Shown here piece by piece: positions 8,602 to 17,834 of a stretch of 40,944 nucleotides of DNA; the first letter of the stretch is position 1; each line of letters starts with the position of its first letter. The notes beneath the pieces are model-generated. The model had not been told where the DNA came from. It saw only the letters and a list, made by a program, of their open reading frames with translations, and did not search any database. The position numbers and the translations under genes were made by a program. The DNA comes from Candidatus Kapaibacterium sp. GTDB taxonomy: Bacteria; Bacteroidota; Ignavibacteria; Kapaibacteriales; Kapaibacteriaceae. The stretch lies in contig JALHPC010000026.1 in assembly GCA_022842685.1 (NCBI GenBank), forward strand, positions 1 through 40,944, given 5' to 3'.

Positions 8602-9773
8602 GGTGTGGTAAGGCATTGGCGTGCTGTGGCAATGGCATGGCGCTGGCGAACAACGCCGGCACCTTGCCGGACAGAAGGTTGCGATTCGAGGGGGAGGGCG
8701 GTTGATAGCAGAGCGTGGCGAACGTCGGCCGGCGTATGGTCGGGGCAAACGTCGAGAATCTGCGCAACAATGCTTGTTACAATGGGGGCGGCAAACGAGG
8801 TGCCATCGACCATTTTGTAGTATGGCGTGGCAATAAGTTCGGCTGAGAGGCGGTTAGCAATGGCGGTGCGAAGTGTGGTAATCGACCGCTCTGTAGCAAG
8901 GCTCCTGGGCAGCGACGTACGCAACACAAGGCGAGGCGCGCAGGCGAGGAGCATGTCGTCGTCCATAGCATCGAGGGCACACAGGGCCGACGCTTCGCGG
9001 TACGTGTCGGTGTCTGGCAGGATAGGTGCTGGAAGCCAGATAGCCGGAGCAATCAAGTCGGGCTTTTGTACACCAAGGGCAGTAATGCCAAACGTGGAAT
9101 GGTACAGCTCACCAACCTTGGCGTCGAGCGAGTTCTTGTCGTCGAGCCCACCCACGGTGATGGCCGACGGGGCAGCGGCGGGAGGCCGTACGGGTGCCCA
9201 CGGATTGTTGCCCACGGCAGCTACGACGACGACTCCGGCGTTAACAAGATCTTCGACGGCGCGGTTTACGGGATGATCTAGCGTGTGATCGAGCTCGTCT
9301 GCGTAAACGCTAACGTTTACGACGCGGATGTTCAGACGTTCGGCCGCTGCGGCAATCCACCGTAGCGCACGAACGATGACGGGCGTCGTGATGCGACCTT
9401 CATCGTTCATCGTTCGAACGAGGATGGCGGTGGCATCTGGGGCGAGCGACGTAAACACGCCTTGCGACAGGTGTCCGTTGCCCACAGCCGTGCAGGCCGT
9501 CATGGTGCCGTGCCAATGTCTAGCCAAGGGGGTCTGTGCCGTTGGCATGGCATGTTCTACATCGGCTACGGCATCGTAGTAGGCAGTGATGCGTTGTGAG
9601 GGCTGCGTAAGATCGGGATGTACGACGAAGTCGCTATCGACCATGGCCACACCGATGCCCCTTCCAGTTGGGCGGGTATCGGCTTTTAGGCGAACGGGCA
9701 GCGGCAACACTGGGCGCACACCAAGAGGCAGCGGCGAAGTGAGAGCTGTAGGTATACGTTGTGAACGAGGCAT
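8598..9773 (-). CDS. Subtilisin-like serine protease (S8 family)
   Basis: The ATG at 9773 gives 391 residues. The S8 triad is present in order: D46 in VAMVDSDF, H88 in HWHGT, S326 in GTSFAAP; the oxyanion asparagine is in VAAVGNN. An in-frame ATG at 9875 would add 34 basic residues with no signal character, and a promoter box lies just upstream of 9773, so I prefer the shorter form. No signal peptide is apparent, which is unusual for the family and suggests a cytoplasmic enzyme, a missed start or non-classical export. About 100 residues between the oxyanion Asn and the Ser include an insert with no clear homology. It is the first gene of a six-gene minus-strand unit; its stop overlaps the amidohydrolase start. 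Confidence 0.85.
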   Translation of the reverse strand: MPRSQRIPTALTSPLPLGVRPVLPLPVRLKADTRPTGRGIGVAMVDSDFVVHPDLTQPSQRITAYYDAVADVEHAMPTAQTPLARHWHGTMTACTAVGNGHLSQGVFTSLAPDATAILVRTMNDEGRITTPVIVRALRWIAAAAERLNIRVVNVSVYADELDHTLDHPVNRAVEDLVNAGVVVVAAVGNNPWAPVRPPAAAPSAITVGGLDDKNSLDAKVGELYHSTFGITALGVQKPDLIAPAIWLPAPILPDTDTYREASALCALDAMDDDMLLACAPRLVLRTSLPRSLATERSITTLRTAIANRLSAELIATPYYKMVDGTSFAAPIVTSIVAQILDVCPDHTPADVRHALLSTALPLESQPSVRQGAGVVRQRHAIATARQCLTTP

Positions 9774-9778
9774 TCCTA

Positions 9779-9786
9779 CAAAACTA
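9779..9786 (-). promoter_or_regulatory. -7 box TAGTTTTG for the S8-protease operon
   Basis: A perfect match to the Bacteroidota -7 consensus TAnnTTTG, five bases before the ATG at 9773. The transcript would start at or very near the start codon. No convincing TTG -33 element is seen. The same 11-mer CCGTAGTTTTG precedes yggS. Confidence 0.55.
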
Positions 9787-9791
9787 CGGTG

Positions 9792-9799
9792 TAAATTTG
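9792..9799 (+). promoter_or_regulatory. -7 box TAAATTTG for the DUF3078 gene
   Basis: Perfect TAnnTTTG match on the plus strand, 91 nt before the ATG at 9891, so this gene would have a leader. It lies 5 bp from the opposing box of the protease operon, forming a compact divergent promoter. Confidence 0.5.
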
Positions 9800-9890
9800 C
9801 GCCGTCGTTGATGGAACGTCCATCGGTGTGTGTAATCGTGCAGCACCGTTTTCGACGACGTCGGTTTTCTTTCACGCTATCGCTACCGTT

Positions 9891-10838
9891 ATGCGCCCTC
9901 TCGTGGTTCTCTGTTTTGCTGTGTTAGCCCTACACCTGCCGTTGGCAGCACAGATTGTTGATGCAAAGGCAGTTTCTGATGATCTTCAGAAGGTCAAAGA
10001 CATTGCTGCCGATTCGCTGCCGTGGAAGTTGAAGGCCTCGCTTGGTGCAGGTCTCACGCAGGTGTCGCTTACGAATTGGTCGGGGGGTGGGCAGAATACG
10101 GTCACCATTCGTGGTCTCGTGTTGGCCAGTGCCGACTATGCCGATGGGGCATTTTCGTGGGACAACGACGCCGACTTGGGCTACAGTCTTACGAAGCTGG
10201 GCAGTCAGGAATTTCGAAAGAACGACGACCGTATAATTCTCACATCGAAGGCCTCGATGAAACAGAACGCAAGTCTTCGATATACGGCACTTATGGACTT
10301 CCGTACGCAGTTTGCTGCGGGCTTCAACTATGATCAGCGTGATCCAACGGACTCGACCCAGCCACTCGAGATCTCGAACCTCCTGGCGCCGGCGTATCTC
10401 ACGGCCGCCGTCGGTGCCGAGTGGACACCGTATTCGCAACTACGCATGTTGATTTCGCCTCTCTCGTCGCGTTCCATTCTTGTGTTGGACGATTCGTTAT
10501 CGGCTCGTGGCGCTTATGGTGTCGACCCCGGTTCGAATTTCAAGACCGACGTTGGTGCTTTGTTAAATGCCACCATTGATTGGGAGATCGTAGAAAACGT
10601 GCAGTGGAAGTCTCGCTTTAATGCCTTTTGCAGATACGACGCACCCGATTTGTGGATTGTGACGGTTGAAAATGCCTTCCTCATGAAGGTAAATTCGTTC
10701 CTCAATGTGGGCTTATTAACAGATTTGTTCTACGACGATCGTGTACCCGTCATTCGCGACGACGGTACGCGTGGCCCAGCCACACAGATTCGCAATCAGT
10801 TGGTTGTAAACTTTGTGTACAACGTGTCGAATCACTAA
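9891..10838 (+). CDS. DUF3078 outer-membrane barrel-like protein
   Basis: The ATG at 9891 gives 315 residues starting with a signal peptide (MRPLVVLCFAVLALHLPLAA, cleavage after AAQ). The mature part shows the DUF3078 pattern: LTQVSLTNWSGGGQNTVTI near residue 55, a W-N-D-DLGY strand pair, then FRKNDDRIILTSK and alternating aromatic beta-strands to the C-terminus (QLVVNFVYNV). This family is characteristic of Bacteroidota and is predicted to form an outer-membrane beta-barrel; its function is unknown. An in-frame upstream start at 9828 would add non-signal sequence, so I reject it. ligA follows after 32 nt and may be co-transcribed. Confidence 0.85.
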   Translation: MRPLVVLCFAVLALHLPLAAQIVDAKAVSDDLQKVKDIAADSLPWKLKASLGAGLTQVSLTNWSGGGQNTVTIRGLVLASADYADGAFSWDNDADLGYSLTKLGSQEFRKNDDRIILTSKASMKQNASLRYTALMDFRTQFAAGFNYDQRDPTDSTQPLEISNLLAPAYLTAAVGAEWTPYSQLRMLISPLSSRSILVLDDSLSARGAYGVDPGSNFKTDVGALLNATIDWEIVENVQWKSRFNAFCRYDAPDLWIVTVENAFLMKVNSFLNVGLLTDLFYDDRVPVIRDDGTRGPATQIRNQLVVNFVYNVSNH

Positions 10839-10861
10839 CTCGGCCATTTCTAGGACTGTGA

Positions 10862-12925
<2,064 letters not shown>

Positions 12926-12938
12926 CGAACGTTCAGAG

Positions 12939-13020
12939 GGTCCCAAGTAATGTCCCGCGCAGCGTCCCATGCAATGTCCCGCGCAGCGTCCCATGCAATG
13001 TCCCGCGCAGCGTCCCATGC
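12939..13020. repeat. GGGAC-headed 12-mer tandem array (site 1)
   Basis: Read on the minus strand, 12-nt units each begin GGGAC: GGGACGCTGCGC alternates with GGGACATTGCAT (24-nt period, about three periods), and the ligA end carries degenerate units. It fills the space between the ligA stop and the lipase promoter box. A plus-strand ORF across it encodes only repeated SHAMSRAA and is not a gene. The same unit recurs after murE at 22196-22264. Confidence 0.9.
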
Positions 13021-13026
13021 AAATGT

Positions 13027-13034
13027 TATGTTTG
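13027..13034 (+). promoter_or_regulatory. -7 box TATGTTTG for the lipase gene
   Basis: Perfect TAnnTTTG match 24 nt before the ATG at 13059, so a short leader is expected. Any upstream promoter contacts would fall inside the adjoining GGGAC repeat array. Confidence 0.5.
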
Positions 13035-13058
13035 CCGTGAACGAATCTCGGAGCTTCT

Positions 13059-15035
13059 ATGGACGTGTTGGACATCGTCATCGGAATCGTAGTGTTCTTT
13101 CTGTTGCTCAGTCTTGTGAGCACGGCCATTGCAGAGTCGGTTTCGACGTGGCTACGTTGGCGTGGACGTACGCTACGAATGGCAGTCCAGGCCTTTCTGA
13201 ATGGCAGCCATGCCATTGTTAACGCCATCTATAGCCATCCGCTAGTCCAGATGCATTCGCCGCCACCAGAGGCGTCGACGAAGGTTGGCACAGCCAAGAA
13301 GGATGCGTTCGGGCAGTTGCGTTCGCAGATGAGCTCGCTATTGAACGGACTGGCGCGAAAGCTTGGGCGCTCGGCTACATCGGCAATACTTCCCTCGTAC
13401 TTGCCGCAGGCCGACGTTGCCCGCGCGACGCTCGACGTCGTACTAGGCATGCCCGCAGATGAGTGCGGCAGTTTGCTCGACGCTTTTACTCCCGAACGTC
13501 GCATGTATGGCGCAGGTGCAGCAAGCGCTGCAACGGGCGACTTAGCCAAGGACCTTGACGCAGCGTACTTGGTGCTGCGCCCTCACGTAGTGGCTGCGCG
13601 TGGCGACCTTGACGCCTCGATTGCGCGTGTTGCCGCGGCCTTTGGCGACGTCACCCAGCGTTCCACCGGCTGGTTTAAACGCCGCATGACGAAGCTGCTA
13701 CTTGCCATCGGCTTCGTGCTTGCCTTTGTAAGCAATGGCGACGCCCTGCGCGTAGCAGGTAGGTTAACGGCCGACCCAACCATGCGCAAACTCGCCGTCG
13801 AACTGGCCCCATCAGTTCTCGCCATCCAATACCCGTACTCCACCGATACTACCCTATCTGCCGATTCTACCAAGGGGGCTCCGGTTTACCACCGCAATCC
13901 CATGGACAGCATCATGGTGATGAGCCAAGCGGCAGGCACCCTGGCGGGCGGCTGGAAGGGAGATCCAATCTTGGCCGATGGACATGACAGATCATGGTTG
14001 GAATTCCTCTGGCAACTTATTCTGAAAGGTCTTGGCTTTGCCATAACGGCGGCAGCCGTTTCGCTTGGCGCGCCGTTTTGGTTCGATGTGCTGCAAAAGC
14101 TCGCCAACATCCGGTCGGCAGTGAAGCCAGCAGCGCCGAAGGCCGACGCCGACACGCCGCCACAACAGCCACGCAGTATGTCGGACATCACTATCTCGAT
14201 GGCCGAGCACAGCTCGCAGGTACGCGGCGGTGCCACGTCGTATGACGTCGACCTTACGTCGATGCTGAGCGACGTTGCCATGGCGGCCTACCACGGCGAA
14301 GCCGAGGCCGTGCGCAGACTCAAGGCAATGGGCCACGACGTTGTAGACGCGAAGCTCATCGACGTACTCTCGACCGACACGCAGGCGCTTGTTCTTCGAT
14401 ACGACGAACGCATCGTAGTGGCGTATCGTGGCACGGAAGGAAAACTCCGTGATATTCTTACAGACGCCAATGTAAACCAGCAAGAGTTCGATAAGCTCTA
14501 CGGTGCCGAAGTGCATCATGGTTTCGACACAGCTTCAACGTCGGCCTGGCCAAAGGTAAAGGAGACCGTTTGGTCGCTTGCGCAAGGACATCCGAAATCG
14601 ACAGTGCACTTCTGTGGTCACAGTCTGGGTGGTGCCTTGGCTCACATCGCTGCATTGCGATACGTCGACGACACCAAGGGCGCAAACATGCTTGGGTCGG
14701 TAGCAACCTTTGGGCAACCACGTGTGGGCAATCGGGCTTTTGCCGAGATGTCGGACGCTCTGCTTGCTGGTCGGTACACGCGTGCTGTAAACAACCGCGA
14801 CATTGTTCCGCGTGTGCCCTTCACGATAGGTATGCTGCAGTATGCTCACGGTGGACGTTTGCACTACTTCGACAGCAACGGAAAACTCTGGGTTGATCCT
14901 TCGTGGGTGGCGCGCCTGGCGGATTACATCGGCCAGCCCGAAGAGGTAAAGGACCTCTTGAAGGACAAGTTCACCGACCACAGTGCCGAGACCTATGCAT
15001 TGCTGTATCGTAATGTACGTGGTGCGATTATTTGA
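13059..15035 (+). CDS. Membrane-anchored class 3 lipase fusion
   Basis: This 658-residue protein has two parts. Residues 1-345 are a membrane module: a helix at 5-25 (VLDIVIGIVVFFLLLSLVS), a long polar region, and further hydrophobic segments near 212-230 and 318-340 ending in SLGAPFWFDVLQKLANIR. I recall this ending from bacterial membrane proteins of unknown function. Residues ~385-658 are a class 3 lipase domain with S522 in CGHSLGGAL, D581 in NNRDIVPRVPF and probable catalytic H641 in FTDHSAETY. The likely role is hydrolysis of a lipid or ester at the inner membrane; topology and substrate are unknown. Weak Shine-Dalgarno (CGGAGC) before the ATG. Confidence 0.85.
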   Translation: MDVLDIVIGIVVFFLLLSLVSTAIAESVSTWLRWRGRTLRMAVQAFLNGSHAIVNAIYSHPLVQMHSPPPEASTKVGTAKKDAFGQLRSQMSSLLNGLARKLGRSATSAILPSYLPQADVARATLDVVLGMPADECGSLLDAFTPERRMYGAGAASAATGDLAKDLDAAYLVLRPHVVAARGDLDASIARVAAAFGDVTQRSTGWFKRRMTKLLLAIGFVLAFVSNGDALRVAGRLTADPTMRKLAVELAPSVLAIQYPYSTDTTLSADSTKGAPVYHRNPMDSIMVMSQAAGTLAGGWKGDPILADGHDRSWLEFLWQLILKGLGFAITAAAVSLGAPFWFDVLQKLANIRSAVKPAAPKADADTPPQQPRSMSDITISMAEHSSQVRGGATSYDVDLTSMLSDVAMAAYHGEAEAVRRLKAMGHDVVDAKLIDVLSTDTQALVLRYDERIVVAYRGTEGKLRDILTDANVNQQEFDKLYGAEVHHGFDTASTSAWPKVKETVWSLAQGHPKSTVHFCGHSLGGALAHIAALRYVDDTKGANMLGSVATFGQPRVGNRAFAEMSDALLAGRYTRAVNNRDIVPRVPFTIGMLQYAHGGRLHYFDSNGKLWVDPSWVARLADYIGQPEEVKDLLKDKFTDHSAETYALLYRNVRGAII

Positions 15036-15058
15036 CAAATAATCTCACTCAAACGTGC

Positions 15059-15066
15059 AAGATTTG
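15059..15066 (+). promoter_or_regulatory. Possible -7 box AAGATTTG before the PhoD-like gene
   Basis: One mismatch to TAnnTTTG, ending three bases before the ATG at 15070, the same spacing as at murE. It supports the ATG over the GTG at 15055, but read-through from the lipase gene is also possible. Confidence 0.3.
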
Positions 15067-15069
15067 CAG

Positions 15070-16398
15070 ATGAAGAAACGCATAGTGATTCTTATTGCCG
15101 TATTAACGTTAGCATCACTCGATACGGTAGCACAAGGAACTCTTGTGTCGGGCCCCATGGTGGGCCACGTCGACATGCGCGAGGCACGCCTGTGGGTGCA
15201 AACGCAGGGCCCTGCCGATGTTTATGCGGAGTATGCCGACAGTGCCGAACCGCAGCGCCGTTGGCGCACCGCTACGGTACAAACCAACGCTGTAAGCGGC
15301 CACACAGCAACGCTTATCTGCGATAGCGTGGAACCCGGCCGCACCTATCGTTACACCGTTGTTGTTAACGGAACGCCACAACAGCGCCCCTTTCCGATGC
15401 GCTTTAGAACGCAGCCGGTGTGGAAGTGGCAAAAAGTCGACCCTCCAACCATGACCATGGCATTGGGCTCGTGCCACTATGTTAATCAGGATGGCTATGA
15501 GCGTTCGTCGGGTGGCTATGGCTCGAACATGCACATTTTTGATGTGATACAGGCACGAACGCCTGATGTGATGCTGTGGCTTGGAGATAATGTGTATTTG
15601 CGAGAGCCAGACTGGAATTCGCGCTCAGGCATGTTTAAGCGATATGCGCACACGCGAGCGCTCGCCCAAGTGCAGCCGCTGTTGGCTCGAACGGCACACT
15701 ATGCCACGTGGGACGACCACGACTACGGCCCTAACGACAGCGATCGTGGATGGTTTTTGAAGAACGACGCTCGTGATGTGTTTATGGCGTATTGGCCCAA
15801 TCCGTCGTACGGTCGGGATGGTCAGGGAATTTACACGCAGTTTGCCCTTGCCGATGTTGACGTGATTCTCCTTGACGATCGTTGGTGGCGCTCACCAGAT
15901 CATCGCAAGGACGAGCCGCGGACAATGTTGGGAAATGAACAGTTTTCTTGGCTTATTGATGTTCTGCACGCAAGTACGGCAACGTTCAAGCTGGTTGCCA
16001 TTGGCTCGCAAGTGCTTACCGACAATCTCCGCAAGGAGTGTTATAGCCGCATGCCCGAGGAGCGTCAAAAACTTATTGACGCAATTACGGCATCAGGCGT
16101 CAAGGGGGTCATGTTCCTGAGTGGCGACATTCATGCGTCGGAACTCTCCAAGCTCGACCGTCCCGGCACCTATCCCCTTTACGAGTTTACGTGTTCGTCG
16201 TTAACGGCTGGCAGCAACAAGGATATCGACAAACAATCTAATGCCTATCGTGTGCCCGGCACGACTGTTGGAGTAAATAATTTTGGTATGATTACCGTAA
16301 CGGGCGCCGCCAAGCAGCGAAAATTAATATTGCGTGTTATTGATCACGAAGGCAACGAGCGTTGGATGCGCGAAATATCGGAAACCGAGTTGCGCTAG
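15070..16398 (+). CDS. PhoD-like metallophosphatase, exported
   Basis: Starting at ATG 15070 the protein is 442 residues with a signal peptide (MKKRIVILIAVLTLASLDTV, then AQG). An N-terminal fibronectin-like domain (about 25-120) precedes the phosphatase fold. Metal and active-site segments typical of the PhoD family are visible: LGSCHYVNQDGYE, LWLGDNVY, TWDDHDYGPND and FLSGDIHASE. PhoD-like enzymes hydrolyse phosphomonoesters or diesters in the periplasm or at the surface, usually with Ca/Fe. A GTG start at 15055 would add five residues ahead of the signal peptide and is less likely. The gene is 34 nt downstream of the lipase. Its stop overlaps the convergent DCC-family gene by 4 nt. Confidence 0.88.
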   Translation: MKKRIVILIAVLTLASLDTVAQGTLVSGPMVGHVDMREARLWVQTQGPADVYAEYADSAEPQRRWRTATVQTNAVSGHTATLICDSVEPGRTYRYTVVVNGTPQQRPFPMRFRTQPVWKWQKVDPPTMTMALGSCHYVNQDGYERSSGGYGSNMHIFDVIQARTPDVMLWLGDNVYLREPDWNSRSGMFKRYAHTRALAQVQPLLARTAHYATWDDHDYGPNDSDRGWFLKNDARDVFMAYWPNPSYGRDGQGIYTQFALADVDVILLDDRWWRSPDHRKDEPRTMLGNEQFSWLIDVLHASTATFKLVAIGSQVLTDNLRKECYSRMPEERQKLIDAITASGVKGVMFLSGDIHASELSKLDRPGTYPLYEFTCSSLTAGSNKDIDKQSNAYRVPGTTVGVNNFGMITVTGAAKQRKLILRVIDHEGNERWMREISETELR

Positions 16399-16817
16399 TC
16401 TGCTTGTTCATCTACAATAAACCGTGCGCGCTCTTCCGGTGTGGGCAGGCGGCACGTTTCCTTTTTGCCAAACCAAGCGTAGCGGTTTACCGCAATGCCG
16501 TCGTAGAGCCAATCTGCAATGGGTCGTGGCACGAGCCATATCACCCCAGCAACAAGGCGCCATGGTCCTCCTACAGCGTTCAGGATAGCTCGCACTGCCC
16601 GTGTTTTCGTTAGTATCTGCCCAGTGGCCATTCTAACTACAAGCGACGAAGGGGCATCGACCAATGCCTGCGGCAGCACACGCGCAGCGTAATCGCTTTG
16701 TAAGGCAGCAACGCGCACGATGCCCCTTGCATCAATGCGAAACAGCAGATCGACCGAGTGGTTGCAGAGGCCACATACGCCGTCGAAAAACAAGACGATG
16801 GGTGGAGGGGAACTCAC
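16395..16817 (-). CDS. DCC family thiol-disulfide oxidoreductase-like protein (DUF393)
   Basis: This 140-residue protein carries the DCC signature at its start, LFFDGVCGLCNHSV, with the CxxC at C15-C18. It continues with the family pattern (RVAALQSDYA, then TKTRAVRAIL). DUF393 proteins are thioredoxin-like and presumed to do thiol-disulfide exchange; substrates are unknown. A hydrophobic stretch near residues 85-105 (WRLVAGVIWLVPRPIADWLY) could associate with the membrane. The start is GTG overlapping the TGA of the upstream chimera gene (GTGA), so the two are probably translationally coupled. Confidence 0.87.
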   Translation of the reverse strand: MSSPPPIVLFFDGVCGLCNHSVDLLFRIDARGIVRVAALQSDYAARVLPQALVDAPSSLVVRMATGQILTKTRAVRAILNAVGGPWRLVAGVIWLVPRPIADWLYDGIAVNRYAWFGKKETCRLPTPEERARFIVDEQAD

Positions 16818-17332
16818 CGTGACGAAGAGGGAAAGGAGTTGCTAAGGGCACCAATAGGTATGGCATACATTGAGTCGCCAAACGACAGCGCTTGGGCCCC
16901 ATCGTAAAGAACAACGCCGCGGTGGTACTCTGAACCGGCAAGGGACTTTAGCTTGCGAAGGCCACGAAAGTCCGACGTAGTAACTGTTGATGAAGACTTG
17001 ACTTCGATACCTACGAGGCGGCCTTGCGATTCGAGTATGGCATCTACCTCGGAGCCGTCTTTATCGCGGTAATATGAAAATTCTATGGCTTCTTCCATCC
17101 AGCTTGACATGCGTTGTAGCTCTTGAACAACATACGTTTCAACCATTCGGCCATAGAGTTCAGGCGTGGAGCGTAGCGACATTGTATTCTGGCGTAGGGA
17201 AGCACAGGCGATGCCAGTATCAGTGCAGAACAGGCGTGGGGTTTTTATGCGTCGTCGTGCCGCAGGCGCCTGTGCCATGGCGTTGACGGATGCTACTAAC
17301 AGGATGAGTAGCGGAAGGATGGCTGTTCGCAT
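16814..17332 (-). CDS. Chimera: signal peptide fused to DUF4143 C-terminal domain
   Basis: This 172-residue ORF joins two unrelated parts. Residues 1-22 are a textbook Sec signal peptide (MRTAILPLLILLVASVNAMA). From about residue 26 the sequence is the C-terminal domain of a cytoplasmic AAA-type ATPase of the DUF4143 class: IKTPRLFCTDTG, VETYVVQEL, FSYYRDKDGSEVDAIL, VGIEVKSSST, GVVLYDG. Normal family members are about 380-420 residues with an N-terminal Walker ATPase that is wholly missing here. The D...ExK residues of the nuclease-like fold (EVDAIL, IEVKS) remain. It is either the remnant of a decayed ATPase gene fused in frame to a signal-encoding fragment, or a new secreted protein. The open frame and coupling to the DCC gene argue that it is translated. 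Confidence 0.72.
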   Translation of the reverse strand: MRTAILPLLILLVASVNAMAQAPAARRRIKTPRLFCTDTGIACASLRQNTMSLRSTPELYGRMVETYVVQELQRMSSWMEEAIEFSYYRDKDGSEVDAILESQGRLVGIEVKSSSTVTTSDFRGLRKLKSLAGSEYHRGVVLYDGAQALSFGDSMYAIPIGALSNSFPSSSR

Positions 17333-17468
17333 GTGCAGTAATACGAATCGCGCCCCGTGGCGAATGAAGGGTTTATGCTGTTTGCATCACTGCTAACATA
17401 CGCACCAACGCAATGCGGAAGGTGTGTAGGTGTTTGTGCGAGGAGCAATGCAAACGTTTCGCAAATCG

Positions 17469-17750
17469 CTACTGCACTATCCTCTTACCCTTCGACACGA
17501 TAGAGTCTATCTTTGATGTCGACGTCTTTACCAGTGTGTCGAGATTGTTGAGTTTCTGACGTTCCTTTTCGATAAGTGTGTCAAGGGTGAGGACCTTATC
17601 TACTTCCTTGTTGACAAGAGAGTCAAGGGACTGTGTCTTGTTCTCGAGCTCATTGATTTTTCTGTCAAGCTCGTTGCTGATATCTCCACAGGAGATAAGA
17701 GAACAGCTAGCCGCAATAGCGACTCCGATTAACTTGATGGATGAAGTCAT
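17469..17750 (-). CDS. Small coiled-coil lipoprotein
   Basis: This 93-residue protein has a lipoprotein signal ending in the lipobox LISC (C21). The mature part is almost entirely heptad-like (NELDRKINELENKTQSLDSL and onward), predicting one long coiled coil with periodic LDTL/LDSL repeats. It recalls small envelope coiled-coil lipoproteins in architecture only; I do not recognise a family. Intergenic gaps of 136 nt (towards the chimera) and 84 nt (from the AMP nucleosidase stop) suggest it may be its own unit. Confidence 0.75.
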   Translation of the reverse strand: MTSSIKLIGVAIAASCSLISCGDISNELDRKINELENKTQSLDSLVNKEVDKVLTLDTLIEKERQKLNNLDTLVKTSTSKIDSIVSKGKRIVQ

Positions 17751-17773
17751 GGTATGCTTAAAAGGAGTGAAAA

Positions 17774-17830
17774 ATGACGAATCCGAATAAATGGTCGGTT
17801 GCCTGTATCAAGGACGTTGTAGGTGCATGA
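17774..17830 (+). CDS. Possible 18-residue small ORF with strong ribosome binding site
   Basis: AAAGGAG sits six bases before an ATG that opens an 18-codon frame (MTNPNKWSVACIKDVVGA, stop TGA at 17828). It lies opposite the upstream region of the coiled-coil lipoprotein. The Shine-Dalgarno is among the best in the window, but the ORF is very short, no promoter box is clear, and no family is recognised. It could be a leader peptide, a gene remnant or chance. Confidence 0.2.
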   Translation: MTNPNKWSVACIKDVVGA

Positions 17831-17834
17831 TGCA

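Noticed and set aside
8602..8748. Longer N-terminus for the amidohydrolase
   Set aside because: It would overlap 150 nt of the protease gene and precede a good signal peptide with Arg/Cys-rich sequence; the ATGA junction at 8601 is the better start.
8156..8770. 204-codon minus-strand ORF, Arg/Pro-rich
   Set aside because: It overlaps the amidohydrolase N-terminus and protease C-terminus in another frame, with arginine-rich composition typical of frame shadows.
12950..13222. Plus-strand ORF of 90 codons after ligA
   Set aside because: Its first part is translated microsatellite (SHAMSRAA repeats) and the rest is an out-of-frame shadow of the lipase gene.
13992..14519. 175-codon minus-strand ORF within the lipase gene
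   Set aside because: Antisense shadow without recognisable motif; the lipase frame is well supported by its triad.
16814..17332. Toxin-antitoxin or restriction gene
   Set aside because: The nuclease-like residues come from the DUF4143 domain, and no methylase, antitoxin or specificity partner lies nearby.
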